A DNA stretch of 64,000 nucleotides from Vibrio sp. LaRot3 (lineage in GTDB: Bacteria; Pseudomonadota; Gammaproteobacteria; Enterobacterales; Vibrionaceae), in assembly GCF_027587025.1 (NCBI RefSeq), contig NZ_JAPPTI010000001.1, positions 1,364,001 through 1,428,000 of the forward strand, written 5' to 3'. A model generated the notes under the pieces. That model was not told where the DNA came from. It did not search any database and saw only the letters and a list, made by a program, of their open reading frames with translations. The translations under genes and the position numbers were made by a program. Positions 1 to 10,561 of this stretch are shown here, piece by piece. Positions within the stretch are counted from its first letter, which is position 1. Each line of letters begins with the position of its first letter.

Positions 1-831
1 AATCAGCGCAAACAAAATCAGTGAACAACCTAGCATCTTATTCAACGACATCTGCTCCCCGTACCAAGCGATACTCAGAAATACCGTCCAAATCGGCTCC
101 AAGATCATAATCAACGCCGCATTGCCCGGCACTATCTGTTTTTGCGCGGTAGTTTGCATTACATAGCGCAGTGCCGTCGCCAAAATCGTACTCGCCGCAA
201 ACCATCCCCAAATTGACGGTTCAATCGACACAGGCACCGATTCAAACAGCGAACTCGCTACCAAACCAATCACACCGGTAACAAACAACTGGATACAGGT
301 CAGCAATAAGATCGGCAATGTCTTGGAGTATTTGCTGTTTACATTGAAGTGCAGCGCCAAAATGACAGCATTGAACAAAAACCACAGCTGACTGCTCGAA
401 CTTTGCCAACCATCTTTAAGTGAAAGAAACGCCAAGCCACAAATAGCCACGGGTAGCGATACCCAGAAAATACGTTTCGGCCGCTGGCCAAATAACACCC
501 AAGCAACAAACGGCACCATCAGCATCGAAAGGCTAAGAATAAATGCCCCTTCACCCAAAGTATCACTGATGGAAATAGCATGTATCCAGCTCATCAATGC
601 AGTGGCTAATAAGCAACCTACCAAAGCCGCGGAGCGAATATCTCGCCAGCTGGCGAGTCGTAGTGAACCTAAACAAAAGGGTAATAAGCATAGAGAGGCG
701 AATAAAAACCTGAGCCCTACAAAGCCAAACGGAGGCAAGCCTTGGATGGTTTCTTTGGAAAAAATCCAGCCTAGCGCAGACAAGACGGTCGCGCATACCA
801 ATATGGCGGCTGCTTTTTGTTCAGATTTCAC
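1..831 (-). CDS. EamA/DMT-family transporter, 3' end cut by window edge
   Basis: Drug/metabolite-transporter superfamily membrane protein, probably an inner-membrane exporter; substrate unknown. I read 277 codons in frame from a GTG at 831 (VKSEQKAAAILVCATVLSAL) to the window edge, with an in-frame stop at 850-852 just upstream. The reading is strongly hydrophobic with many membrane segments and the duplicated EamA pattern (FGFVGLRFLFA early; ALIMILEPIWTVFLSIAWYGE late). Complete members have about 300 residues, so only the last few dozen are missing. The SD is weak (GAG about 10 nt before GTG). Family assignment is firm, function is not. Confidence 0.8.
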   Translation of the reverse strand, partial: MKSEQKAAAILVCATVLSALGWIFSKETIQGLPPFGFVGLRFLFASLCLLPFCLGSLRLASWRDIRSAALVGCLLATALMSWIHAISISDTLGEGAFILSLSMLMVPFVAWVLFGQRPKRIFWVSLPVAICGLAFLSLKDGWQSSSSQLWFLFNAVILALHFNVNSKYSKTLPILLLTCIQLFVTGVIGLVASSLFESVPVSIEPSIWGWFAASTILATALRYVMQTTAQKQIVPGNAALIMILEPIWTVFLSIAWYGEQMSLNKMLGCSLILFALI

Positions 832-1033
832 TATCGGCGGCTCGTTCGTTCACAAATGGGAGAGAATTATCGTGAATCTCATTAATGACTCACTCGATAA
901 ATCATGCCAGTTCAAGTCTGCAAACGCGATATATGTCGTAACTTTTTTATTACATAATGAGAATTGTGTAACAAATGTATAGAGGGGTGACGTGTCCCTT
1001 TGGGAGCCGGTAAACAAAGATATCCATCATCAA

Positions 1034-1057
1034 AAAAGCCAGCAAAGGCTGGCTTTT
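1034..1057 (-). terminator. Intrinsic terminator after the NAD(P)-binding protein gene
   Basis: Perfect AAAAGCCAGC / GCTGGCTTTT hairpin with an AAAG loop. On the minus strand it is followed by a run of six T. It lies 26 bases past the stop of the minus-strand gene at 1083 and could also act on the plus strand. Confidence 0.8.
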
Positions 1058-1082
1058 ACGGTGTTACGTTAGCGATTAAGCA

Positions 1083-1751
1083 TCACACCACACCCGCCCA
1101 AGCACTGAGTGGTAACTCTTCATCTCGCTTAGCTTTTGCTAGCGCTTGTTGCATCTCGGCTACATTAAATGGGAAGCAATAGGCAGGCTTACTGCGCTCA
1201 TAACGCCAACTGTCAGCAAGGCTACCACCATCAATCGGGTCATAACCTAACTCATCCACCAAAGCCATAATCTGCTGTTTCGCTTGTTGGTCGTCACTCG
1301 CTACTGGTAGTGCTCGACGGCTCATATTCCCTTTCGGTAACGCGTCACGATTAATATGGGCAGCAATAATATTACTAAACACTTTCACTACCGTTGATTG
1401 AGTTAAGTGGTTCGCTAAAAGTTCACTGGTTGTCGCGTCAAAGTTATCTAATGCTGCGATTGCGCCATCACGCTCTGGGTAATAGTTATTTGCATCGAGT
1501 ACAACTTTTCCTGCAAGAGCTTCTACTGGTAACTGTTCAATGTTTGAGAATGGAATCGCAACAACAACTGTCTCAGCAAAATCGCAAGCATCCTGAACGG
1601 TACCTAATTGTGCTTGGGGTAGACTCCCCATCAAGCTAAATAACGTCTTTGGCTCACGTGAGTTAGCAATGAGCACTTGGTGACCATGACTAATCAATAA
1701 CTCCGCAATCGCTTTACCCACAAACCCTGCGCCGATTATACCTATCTTCAT
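1083..1751 (-). CDS. NADPH-dependent F420 reductase-like / NAD(P)-binding protein
   Basis: A 222-residue Rossmann-fold protein of the COG2085 (F420-dependent NADP reductase-like) group. The N-terminus has the dinucleotide motif GAGFVG (residues 7-12), and S31-R32 after the second strand fits binding of the NADPH 2'-phosphate. The group includes oxidoreductases of unknown substrate in bacteria without F420, so an F420 role is not implied. The ATG at 1751 has a good SD (AAGGA). It is transcribed away from the LysR gene at 1928, the usual layout for a regulator and its target. Substrate not predictable. Confidence 0.75.
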   Translation of the reverse strand: MKIGIIGAGFVGKAIAELLISHGHQVLIANSREPKTLFSLMGSLPQAQLGTVQDACDFAETVVVAIPFSNIEQLPVEALAGKVVLDANNYYPERDGAIAALDNFDATTSELLANHLTQSTVVKVFSNIIAAHINRDALPKGNMSRRALPVASDDQQAKQQIMALVDELGYDPIDGGSLADSWRYERSKPAYCFPFNVAEMQQALAKAKRDEELPLSAWAGVV

Positions 1752-1927
1752 GTTTTACATCCTTTTTCATTCCATTTAGCGAAGAGGGCTTTATGCAACA
1801 ACTTCCCCCTTCAACTCACTTGCGCTAATGTTATTACCACTTATTTACTTGTTAAATGGGTAAATAATTTAAACAATAACAACTAAAGGTTGTGAATCTA
1901 GCCGGTAAAAAAGTAGAAGTGGTGAAC

Positions 1928-2815
1928 ATGGATAAACTCAGCGCAATGTCGACCTTCATCCAAACCGTTGAAGGGGGCTCTTTCACTACCGCAGGTAAAA
2001 AGCTCGGGATCTCACAACAAATGGTGGCGAAGCAAGTGGCGAATCTAGAGCAAGCCCTCGGTGCTACCTTGTTGCAAAGAACCACACGCAGCCACCAGCT
2101 CACCGCGTTTGGGCACGCTTATTACCAACGCTGTAAACAAATACTGCAAGACATAAAGGCGGCCGAGCAGCTGAGTGATTCTCTAATAAACACGCCATCA
2201 GGAACATTAAAAATCAGTGCGCCAAGAACTTTTGGCGCTTTTAGCCTTACCGCATTTCTGGCTGACTTTCTCAACCGCTATCCCGAAATTGCTGTCGAGG
2301 TACATTTATCTGATGAATATGTGGATATTCAACAAAGCGATTTCGATGCGGTATTTCGAGTAGGAAAACTTGAAGACTCTAACTTAGTTGCCCGCAAACT
2401 CATGGACTACAAGCTACTTTGCTGCGCATCTCCCAATTACTTAAAACGTCATGGCACACCTTCAACCCCTGAAGAACTCGAGCATCACCAATGCCTAGGC
2501 TACCTATTTGAAGGGGCGATGAATTACAACCGCTGGCACTTTTACCAGCATGGCAGCGCTATCAAGATAGACATAGCATCGCGTCTTAAAGTCAACGAAA
2601 GCAGAGCATTACTCTCAGCGATGGTGAACAGCTTTGGGATAGGTATGGTGCCTGAGCTTATGGTGAGTAAAGAACTCCACTCAGGCGAGCTTGTTGAGGT
2701 GCTCCCTGATTATCAAACTCCAGCGCGCAGCTTTCACCTTGTCTATCGCCAAGACCGCTACCAAACCGCGACCATGCAAGCATTTATTGAAGCAGTGATC
2801 GACCGTTATCGATAG
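1928..2815 (+). CDS. LysR-family transcriptional regulator
   Basis: A 295-residue LysR-type regulator: N-terminal winged HTH (about residues 1-60, DKLSAMSTFIQTVEGGSFTT) followed by a periplasmic-binding-like effector domain (SGTLKISAPRTFGAF; ESRALLSAMVNSFGIGMVPE). It belongs to the large group that often controls a neighbouring oxidoreductase. An upstream in-frame GTG at 1892 would add 12 residues; I prefer the ATG at 1928 because the HTH begins there as in relatives. The divergent gene at 1083-1751 is the likeliest target, with operators in the 176-base gap. Effector unknown. Confidence 0.85.
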   Translation: MDKLSAMSTFIQTVEGGSFTTAGKKLGISQQMVAKQVANLEQALGATLLQRTTRSHQLTAFGHAYYQRCKQILQDIKAAEQLSDSLINTPSGTLKISAPRTFGAFSLTAFLADFLNRYPEIAVEVHLSDEYVDIQQSDFDAVFRVGKLEDSNLVARKLMDYKLLCCASPNYLKRHGTPSTPEELEHHQCLGYLFEGAMNYNRWHFYQHGSAIKIDIASRLKVNESRALLSAMVNSFGIGMVPELMVSKELHSGELVEVLPDYQTPARSFHLVYRQDRYQTATMQAFIEAVIDRYR

Positions 2816-2967
2816 ATACAAACAAATCGAAAAATAAATTTCGCGTTTTTTTCCAATTTTCGTACCTAGGTTCATTTTACACTCACGGGCAAACTTACTC
2901 CTATAGAGACGAGCAGCGCATCCCCCTATAGCGCTAGGCAGAACAGAGTAACCGTGAGGATAGCAAA

Positions 2968-3513
2968 ATGGATTTGAACAAAGTAACAGACCAAGTAAAA
3001 CAAAAAGTCGACATCGAAAAAATCAAAGCAAATGCTGAACAAGCGAAAAGCCAAATTGAGCAGTCCGGAATTGCGGACAATCCAAAAGCCCAAATTGGCA
3101 TTATTGCTGGCGGTGCAGTGCTGTTGTTAGGCGTAGGTTGGATGCTATTTGGTGGCTCAAGCAGTAGCAGCGACATGTTGGCGCAAAGCTTCCCTACAGA
3201 TGCGTCCGCTCAAGAACAATGCGAATTCGTTGGCGATTACAATTACGCGCTGTATGCCGCTTCAATTGATGGAACGAGCGCAGATGATATACGCGACCAA
3301 ATGAAAAATGACATCAAAGACCCATCGGATATGGAAGACTCAGCCGAAAAATACTTCTATACCAAAAAGTTGAATGCATTTGATAATGTCGACCGCTTAG
3401 TGAAAAGTGCTAACTCCGCAGAAGTCGCCAATGCGTCTGAAAGTGAGATTCAAAGACAGCTTGAGAAAAAGCGTAGCCGCGAAGTGAAACGCTGCTTGCG
3501 TGCGGCAAAATAA
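2968..3513 (+). CDS. Single-pass membrane protein of unknown function
   Basis: 181 residues, not assigned to a named family. A charged, probably helical N-terminus (residues 1-40) is followed by one membrane segment (about 42-62, QIGIIAGGAVLLLGVGWMLF), a Gly/Ser linker, and a hydrophilic C-terminal domain with two cysteines (in EQCEFVGDYNY and near the end in KRCLRAAK) that could pair if the domain is periplasmic. There is no cleavable signal, so topology is cytoplasmic N-terminus with the C-terminus outside. SD GAGG precedes the ATG. It stands alone between a LysR gene and a bidirectional terminator. Confidence 0.7.
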   Translation: MDLNKVTDQVKQKVDIEKIKANAEQAKSQIEQSGIADNPKAQIGIIAGGAVLLLGVGWMLFGGSSSSSDMLAQSFPTDASAQEQCEFVGDYNYALYAASIDGTSADDIRDQMKNDIKDPSDMEDSAEKYFYTKKLNAFDNVDRLVKSANSAEVANASESEIQRQLEKKRSREVKRCLRAAK

Positions 3514-3557
3514 CCGATTAGCGCCAAAGTCTCCTCAGCAGTACCCTTCACTGGCGC

Positions 3558-3598
3558 AAAGCTCCCTCAGCACTTGTCATTAGCAGTTAGGGAGCTTT
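3558..3598. terminator. Bidirectional terminator between convergent genes
   Basis: Ten-base perfect inverted repeat AAAGCTCCCT / AGGGAGCTTT with a 21-base loop, between the convergent genes ending at 3513 (+) and 3606 (-). A/T flanks on both sides suit termination in either direction, although the loop is long. Confidence 0.6.
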
Positions 3599-3605
3599 AT
3601 TTGCT

Positions 3606-4253
3606 CTAAATCTCAACGCCCGCTTCATCTTCTTCGACGATATCTTTCTCTTCACTGGCTTCAGTTAGCCAACGCTGAATTGCGGCGCTGCTCAACACCT
3701 TTTGCGCATATTGCTCAGCAAGAGGCGATAGCTCGATGCCATACGTTTGAAATCTCAATACTACAGGCGCGTACATCGCATCTGCAATCGACCATTGGCC
3801 AAATAGCCATCCATCTGGGAATGTCTGCATCTGTTGTGACCAAATTTGGTCAATTCGTGCTATCTCTTGCTTCGCTCCAGCACTAATGTCTACTTTTCGC
3901 TTAGCTCGGCAGTTCATTGGCATTTCATTACGCAAATTGAAAAAGCCTGAGTGCATCTCCGCAGATATTGCTCGTGCTAATGCGCGCTGCCCCGCATCAC
4001 TTGGCCATGCTTGACCATCAAGATATTGCTCATTCACATATTCCAAAATGGCTAGCGAATCCCATACTGCGATTTGCTCATCAACCAAAGTGGGGACTTT
4101 TGCGGTTGGTGTCACCTCTTCAAGTGTGGTGTAAAACTCTGGCGTAAAAAGCTTTAACTTGATGAACTCGACATCCAAATTGTATTGGGTAAATATCAGC
4201 CAAGCTCGCAATGACCACGTCGAATAGTTTTGATTGGCAATAAACAGTTGCAT
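3606..4253 (-). CDS. Glutathione S-transferase family protein
   Basis: 215 residues with a thioredoxin-like N-terminal domain (QLFIANQNYSTWSLRAWLIF; TPTAKVPTLVDE, the cis-Pro loop that binds glutathione; WDSLAILEYVNE) and an all-helical C-terminal domain. It probably conjugates or reduces small electrophiles with glutathione in the cytoplasm; substrate unknown. The ATG at 4253 is preferred over an in-frame upstream ATG because AGGGA lies just before it and the family begins here. It is divergent from the LysR gene at 4365, a plausible regulator. Confidence 0.85.
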   Translation of the reverse strand: MQLFIANQNYSTWSLRAWLIFTQYNLDVEFIKLKLFTPEFYTTLEEVTPTAKVPTLVDEQIAVWDSLAILEYVNEQYLDGQAWPSDAGQRALARAISAEMHSGFFNLRNEMPMNCRAKRKVDISAGAKQEIARIDQIWSQQMQTFPDGWLFGQWSIADAMYAPVVLRFQTYGIELSPLAEQYAQKVLSSAAIQRWLTEASEEKDIVEEDEAGVEI

Positions 4254-4364
4254 ATCTTTTCCCTTGTCTCTTAACATCTGTTGACAGAGTAAAGAATTGT
4301 TTAATGACCAACTAACGGATAGTTTTGATGGCATATATTAATAAAAACGATGGGTTGCGCCGAT

Positions 4365-5216
4365 ATGGATATTGAATCACTCAAAAGCTTTCTCGCATTT
4401 GTGGAAACTGGCAGCTTTACCCGTGCGGCAAAGCAAATTAACCGCACTCAATCCGCCTTTAGCGCTCAGATGCGTAAACTAGAGCAAGAGTTAAACGTCA
4501 ACCTCTTTGAAAAAGAAGGTCGTAATCTTGTACTCAGTGAAGCTGGCCTCGCACTGCGCAGCCATGCAGAAAAGCTGGTTGGGATTCACAGTGAAGCTAT
4601 TCATCAAGTAAAACGATATCAAGATAAGCACCCGTTTCGACTAGGATGCCCTGAAGATTACAACGATAAAATTCTGCCTACGGTTATCCATGCTATCCAA
4701 CAAGCTAGACCTACCTGTTCAATTCAAGTGTTCAGTGAACCCAGCGTGACGCTAAGAGAATGGTTAGATGAGGGCAAGTTAGACGCAGCAATTGTTACCA
4801 GAGCGCCAGATAGCGAAGAAGGCTATTGGCTCGCTAGCGATCAGGGCGTTTGGGTTACCAGTAAAAAGCACGCCATCGACCACCAGCAGAAAACCCTGCC
4901 TATCGCTTTGTATCAAACCGATTGTAAGTATCACGCTGCCGCCATTGATGGCTTAACTAAGCGTGGGACGGAATATCAACTGCTGGCCTGCTGTAATACC
5001 TCTTCAGCGCTCAGAGCTATCATAAAACAAGGTTTGGCCGTAGGGGCAATGGGAGCAATCAGTACCTGTGAGGATTTAGAACTAATCCATGATATGCCGC
5101 CACTCCCTGCGGTGGATATTGTTCTGCTGACAGGCGCGAATGGGCATCCATTGCTGGATAAAAGCTGCATTGAACAACTCACGCAAAATTTAAACACAAA
5201 AAAACCGACTCAGTGA
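4365..5216 (+). CDS. LysR-family transcriptional regulator
   Basis: 283 residues: winged HTH at 1-60 (MDIESLKSFLAFVETGSFTR) and an effector domain (HPFRLGCPEDYNDKILPTV; QGLAVGAMGA). The ATG at 4365 is chosen over one at 4350 because DIESLKSF is the usual start of the HTH. Divergent from the glutathione transferase gene, which it may control. The gene runs into a short bidirectional terminator shared with serS. Confidence 0.85.
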   Translation: MDIESLKSFLAFVETGSFTRAAKQINRTQSAFSAQMRKLEQELNVNLFEKEGRNLVLSEAGLALRSHAEKLVGIHSEAIHQVKRYQDKHPFRLGCPEDYNDKILPTVIHAIQQARPTCSIQVFSEPSVTLREWLDEGKLDAAIVTRAPDSEEGYWLASDQGVWVTSKKHAIDHQQKTLPIALYQTDCKYHAAAIDGLTKRGTEYQLLACCNTSSALRAIIKQGLAVGAMGAISTCEDLELIHDMPPLPAVDIVLLTGANGHPLLDKSCIEQLTQNLNTKKPTQ

Positions 5217-5227
5217 GTCGGCTTTGT
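5201..5227. terminator. Bidirectional terminator between LysR gene and serS
   Basis: Perfect palindrome CCGACTCAGTGAGTCGG with an A-run before and a T-rich stretch after. It overlaps the last codons of the plus-strand LysR gene and lies 30 bases past the serS stop on the other strand. Confidence 0.75.
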
Positions 5228-5256
5228 TTAATTTGCTTAGCTTATCTCGCTTGAGA

Positions 5257-6618
<1,362 letters not shown>

Positions 6619-6655
6619 CTAAAAATATTAACCGAACAAATGTATCCAAATTTAG

Positions 6656-8005
6656 CTACTTTTCATAGCGCTTTTGTGGGCTATTTGCGTCTAAATTAGC
6701 CAAGTAATCTAACTTTTCGCCAATTTTGGTTTCTAAACCACGATTTGTCGGTTGATAGTACTGTGTACCTACCATTTCAGGTGGCAAATATTGCTCCCCT
6801 GCTGCGTATGCTCCCGGCTCATCATGGGCATAACGATATTCAGCCCCATAGCCGAGATCTTTCATCAAGTTAGTCGGCGCATTACGCAAATACACAGGCA
6901 CTTCGTATTCGGGTAGGTTATGGGCATCAGTCAGCGCCTGTTTCCAAGCGGTGTACACTGCATTACTTTTCGGTGCGCAGGCTAAATACACAATCGCTTG
7001 AGCAATCGCTCGTTCTCCTTCTGCGGGACCAACACGGGTAAAGCAATCCCAAGCCGATAGCGCCACTTGCATTGCTCGAGGGTCAGCATTGCCCACATCC
7101 TCTGAAGCAATGGCTAAGAGGCGTCTTGCGATGTAAAGAGGATCACAACCCGCAGCAATCATGCGCGCCGCCCAATATAAGGCGGCATCTGGGTTAGAGC
7201 CACGGATAGACTTATGAACCGCAGAGATTAAGTCGTACCAAATGTCGCCCTTATTATCAAAGCGAGAGACTTTCTCACCAGCCACTTCCGCAAGCAGTTG
7301 TAGGGTAATTTGCTTTTCACCCTGCTCATTCTCTTGGGCCATGTCATACAAAAGCTCAAGGTAGTTGAGCGACATACGAGCATCACCATTGACCAACTCA
7401 GCTAAGCGATCCAGTGCGTTATCAACAAAGTTTGCCGATACCTTGCCTAGACCACGCTCTTCATCCTGAATGGCTTGCTGCAAAGCCAGTTGAAGATCTT
7501 CAGTCGCAAGCGAGGTGAGTTTGTAAACCCGAGCTCGTGATAGCAATGCGTTATTCAGCTCGAATGATGGGTTCTCTGTCGTTGCGCCGATGAAGGTAAC
7601 AGTGCCATCTTCGATATGAGGTAAAAATGCATCTTGTTGAGACTTATTGAAGCGATGCACCTCGTCTACGAACAAGATGGTTCGACGACCAGCCAGTTTG
7701 TTCTCACGCGCGCGTTCGATTGCTGCACGAATCTCTTTCACGCCCGAGGTAACCGCAGAAACGCGTTCAACTTCAGCATTGGCGTAATTCGCGGCGACTT
7801 CGGCAAGGGTTGTTTTACCTGTGCCCGGAGGCCCCCACAAAATCATGGAGTGAATATGACCCGCTTCTAACGCGCGTCTTAACGGCTTGCCCTCACCTAA
7901 TATGTGCTGCTGACCAATGTATTGGTCTAAAGTTTGCGGGCGCATTCTAGCAGCAAGGGGACGAAAATCTTCGTCCCCTGCAAAATCAAACGAGTAGTTA
8001 CTCAC
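6656..8005 (-). CDS. rarA: Replication-associated recombination protein A (AAA+ ATPase)
   Basis: RarA/MgsA, relative of WRNIP1/Mgs1, acting at stalled replication forks with RecA and SSB. 449 residues. The N-terminus matches the family ([20 protein letters not shown]), Walker A is GPPGTGKTT (58-66), Walker B is FVDEVHRF, sensor 1 is GATTENPSF, and the C-terminal tetramerisation half includes [18 protein letters not shown]. It starts only 3 bases after lolA ends on the same strand, so the two are probably cotranscribed, as in many gammaproteobacteria. Confidence 0.95.
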   Translation of the reverse strand: MSNYSFDFAGDEDFRPLAARMRPQTLDQYIGQQHILGEGKPLRRALEAGHIHSMILWGPPGTGKTTLAEVAANYANAEVERVSAVTSGVKEIRAAIERARENKLAGRRTILFVDEVHRFNKSQQDAFLPHIEDGTVTFIGATTENPSFELNNALLSRARVYKLTSLATEDLQLALQQAIQDEERGLGKVSANFVDNALDRLAELVNGDARMSLNYLELLYDMAQENEQGEKQITLQLLAEVAGEKVSRFDNKGDIWYDLISAVHKSIRGSNPDAALYWAARMIAAGCDPLYIARRLLAIASEDVGNADPRAMQVALSAWDCFTRVGPAEGERAIAQAIVYLACAPKSNAVYTAWKQALTDAHNLPEYEVPVYLRNAPTNLMKDLGYGAEYRYAHDEPGAYAAGEQYLPPEMVGTQYYQPTNRGLETKIGEKLDYLANLDANSPQKRYEK

Positions 8006-8008
8006 AGA

Positions 8009-8608
8009 TTAATTCCTTTGGTCATCGACCTCTACACCATCTGGAATGGCAAAGGTAAAGCGATCCGCTTTTGGCGTCGCGAGAGTGATTTTGTTGAACT
8101 TGAACTGGCTTTTTTGGCCATCTTGTTCAATCACACTAAAGCCCTGAACCGCACCTTTTGCATCAATTTCTACTTTGAATTGACCTTGGTTGCTATCAAC
8201 CGCAGTTGGCGTAAGAGTAAATACATCACCTTCTTGCACAACATGGTAGGCATCCCAATCACTTGGCTTGTTACGAGTCAACAATACAAAAGGTGTTTGC
8301 GCGGTTGCTTGCTCTTGCCAGTAAATACTTACTTGCTCAATGAATGGGCTGTAGTACCACAATGTTTTACCATCCGACACCAATACGTTTTCATCGGGTG
8401 ATACGGTTGTCCAACGGAACAAGCTAGGGCGAGCAATTTCTACTTGGCCTTCACCCTCGGAAATGACATCACCTTCTGGGCTTGTCACTACTTGAGAAAA
8501 ATCGGCACTAAACCCAGCACGCATCTGTAAGCGTTGGTTCAATTCATCTTTCGGCGTTGCAGATGCAGTAAAGCTCGCAGCGAGTAACAATAAAAGGGCT
8601 TTTTTCAT
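8009..8608 (-). CDS. lolA: Outer-membrane lipoprotein carrier protein
   Basis: Periplasmic chaperone that takes lipoproteins from LolCDE and hands them to LolB. 199 residues with a cleavable signal peptide ([17 protein letters not shown]) and LolA features ([47 protein letters not shown]). SD AGGAA lies about 7 nt before the ATG. Translationally close to rarA downstream. In vibrios I know, ftsK usually precedes lolA; here a SEC-C protein gene does. Confidence 0.95.
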   Translation of the reverse strand: MKKALLLLLAASFTASATPKDELNQRLQMRAGFSADFSQVVTSPEGDVISEGEGQVEIARPSLFRWTTVSPDENVLVSDGKTLWYYSPFIEQVSIYWQEQATAQTPFVLLTRNKPSDWDAYHVVQEGDVFTLTPTAVDSNQGQFKVEIDAKGAVQGFSVIEQDGQKSQFKFNKITLATPKADRFTFAIPDGVEVDDQRN

Positions 8609-8630
8609 GTTTTCGTTCCTGAATGCGTTT

Positions 8631-8648
8631 GTAAGGGTGTTCCCTTAC
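8631..8648 (-). other. Hairpin in the lolA leader
   Basis: Perfect 7-base stem GTAAGGG / CCCTTAC with a 4-base loop, 23 bases upstream of the lolA start. No T-run follows, so it is not a standard terminator. It may stabilise or mark the 5' end of the lolA mRNA. Confidence 0.4.
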
Positions 8649-8707
8649 CATCATGTTCTGTATGACCAGCAAAAGCGCACTTGGTTCTTAAGGCGAACCA
8701 GTAAAAA

Positions 8708-9322
8708 TTATTTACCGCAGCACTGCTTAAACTTTTTGCCGCTCTCGCAATGACACGGGTCATTACGGCCGATGTCTTTAAATGGGTTTACGCTTTGACC
8801 TTTAGCGCCCACCATGGCTTCATCTGCCGCTTGCGCCACTTCGTTGATCATCAAATCAACTTGATCGAGTAGATCAGCCAGTGAAGGAGGCGTCTCAATA
8901 CCCGCTTGCTTCATCTGCTCTTGGGTTTGCTGCTCATCAATCGCCAACATAAAAGTCGTTAACATCGCTTGCAGCATACGCAACGAACCATCACCGATGT
9001 TAGCCTCCATCCATTGTGGCTCAATGGTTGGCCATAATGTCATGAAACCTTCAGAAAAATCGGCCAACCATTCACTATTTTGCTCGTTATCAATCAAAGT
9101 AAGCAGTGAATATTCATTACGTTTTAACAATCCGTGTTGTTTATTGATCTGTTCCACTACTAGGCGATTCATTTGCTCAGCATTATCGCCAAAAATGTCG
9201 GCTAACCAAGATTCTGGTTGCAGTGGCTTAGTCGCTAAATTAGCGGCCAGTACAACACCTTCAATGAACATTGGTGATTCTTCACAGCTCTGCGTGTCTA
9301 AAGCGATTAATTGGTCAGTCAT
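8708..9322 (-). CDS. UPF0149 (YecA/YgfB) family protein with C-terminal SEC-C motif
   Basis: 204 residues. The helical N-terminal body fits the YecA/YgfB-type UPF0149 fold (FIEGVVLAANLATKPLQPES; LADFSEGFM). The last 20 residues hold a SEC-C zinc motif, C-x-C-x8-C-C (DPCHCESGKKFKQCCGK), as at the end of SecA. SEC-C domains bind zinc and often contact ribosomes or SecB; YecA of E. coli has the same arrangement. Exact role unknown. The gene diverges from dusC at 9520 and precedes lolA by 99 bases. Confidence 0.8.
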   Translation of the reverse strand: MTDQLIALDTQSCEESPMFIEGVVLAANLATKPLQPESWLADIFGDNAEQMNRLVVEQINKQHGLLKRNEYSLLTLIDNEQNSEWLADFSEGFMTLWPTIEPQWMEANIGDGSLRMLQAMLTTFMLAIDEQQTQEQMKQAGIETPPSLADLLDQVDLMINEVAQAADEAMVGAKGQSVNPFKDIGRNDPCHCESGKKFKQCCGK

Positions 9323-9519
9323 AAGATTGTTATATTAGCGTCAGTTTAATTAAGCAAAGGATTATACCTTGCCTGTCTTGCTGGGTCACTTGCGTATTAA
9401 GCAAGATAAACCCGCCTAGATGAATCTCAACTGAACAAAACCGTTATCTCGCCGATATTCGTGACTTCCAGTGGTTAAATCATTAGAATCACGCCTCCTA
9501 TTTTTATGGTGTTTGATAT

Positions 9520-10476
9520 ATGCGAGTAGTTTTGGGCCCGATGGAGGGCGTTTTAGATCACCTAATGCGTGAGATCTTAACGGATATCAACGATTATGAT
9601 CTTTGTGTGACAGAGTTCGTGCGAGTGATCGATCAAAAACTGCCTGAGCATGTATTTAAACGTTTATGCCCTGAACTAGACCAAGGCTCACAAACCAAAT
9701 CAGGCGTGCCTGTACATATCCAATTACTAGGCCAAGACCCTCATTGGATGGCTGAAAACGCTGTGATGGCGGCGGATTTAGGCGCGCGAGGTATTGATCT
9801 TAACTTTGGTTGCCCAGCAAAATTGGTTAATCGAAGCAAAGGTGGCGCGGCATTACTCCAACACCCAGAGCTCATCCATCAGGTTGTTAAAGCGTGTCGT
9901 GACGCAGTCGATGAATCAATTCCCGTTACAGCGAAAATACGCTTAGGCTGGGAGAACCCTGAAGATTGTTTTGAAATCGTCAGTGCCATTGAGTCTGCCG
10001 GCGCAAACGAACTCACTGTGCACGCACGTACCAAAACAGGCGGTTATAAAGCCAGCGAAATCAAATGGGACTACATTAACCAAATCCGCCAACGCTGCTC
10101 TATTCCACTGATTGCCAATGGCGAGATCTGGAATTACCAAGATGGTCAAAGCTGTATCGAAACAACAGGCGTTGACTCACTAATGGTATGCCGCGGCGCA
10201 TTCAACGTGCCTAACTTAGGTAACGTAGTCAAACACAACCACAAAGAGATGCCTTGGGAAGAAGTGGTCGAACTGCTTTTGGTTTACTCACGCTATGAAA
10301 TGAAAGGCGATAAAGGTCTCTATTACCCTAACCGAGTTAAGCAATGGTTCTCTTACTTACGCCAACAGTATCCGCAAGCCGCTGAGCTATTTAGACAAAT
10401 CCGCACCTTCAACAAAGCGGCACCTATTGTTGAATACATTACTCGCTACCGTGATGAGCTCATCGCCCAAAAGTAG
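9520..10476 (+). CDS. dusC: tRNA-dihydrouridine(16) synthase
   Basis: FMN- and NADPH-dependent enzyme that reduces U16 of tRNA D-loops to dihydrouridine. 318 residues, as expected for DusC. It has the TIM-barrel start VLGPMEGVLDHLMRE, the catalytic cysteine C98 in NFGCPAK, the FMN-binding HARTKTGGYK segment and IANGEIW. The C-terminal helical domain (YYPNRVKQWFSYLRQQYP) supports DusC over DusA/DusB. It stands alone and ends at a bidirectional terminator. Confidence 0.93.
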   Translation: MRVVLGPMEGVLDHLMREILTDINDYDLCVTEFVRVIDQKLPEHVFKRLCPELDQGSQTKSGVPVHIQLLGQDPHWMAENAVMAADLGARGIDLNFGCPAKLVNRSKGGAALLQHPELIHQVVKACRDAVDESIPVTAKIRLGWENPEDCFEIVSAIESAGANELTVHARTKTGGYKASEIKWDYINQIRQRCSIPLIANGEIWNYQDGQSCIETTGVDSLMVCRGAFNVPNLGNVVKHNHKEMPWEEVVELLLVYSRYEMKGDKGLYYPNRVKQWFSYLRQQYPQAAELFRQIRTFNKAAPIVEYITRYRDELIAQK

Positions 10477-10506
10477 CAGCAAAGCATAAATAGCAATCAA
10501 GACTAA

Positions 10507-10534
10507 AAAGCCCTATCAAACTCGATAGGGCTTT
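10507..10534. terminator. Bidirectional terminator after dusC
   Basis: Perfect 11-base stem AAAGCCCTATC / GATAGGGCTTT with the loop AAACTC, between convergent dusC (+) and the ABC ATPase gene (-). Further A and T residues flank both arms. Confidence 0.85.
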
Positions 10535-10561
10535 GACTTTTCTCCAAACGGTTAAACTGAC

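Noticed and set aside
1892..1927. Earlier GTG start for the LysR gene at 1928
   Set aside because: It would add 12 residues before the usual LysR start; the HTH begins at the ATG at 1928.
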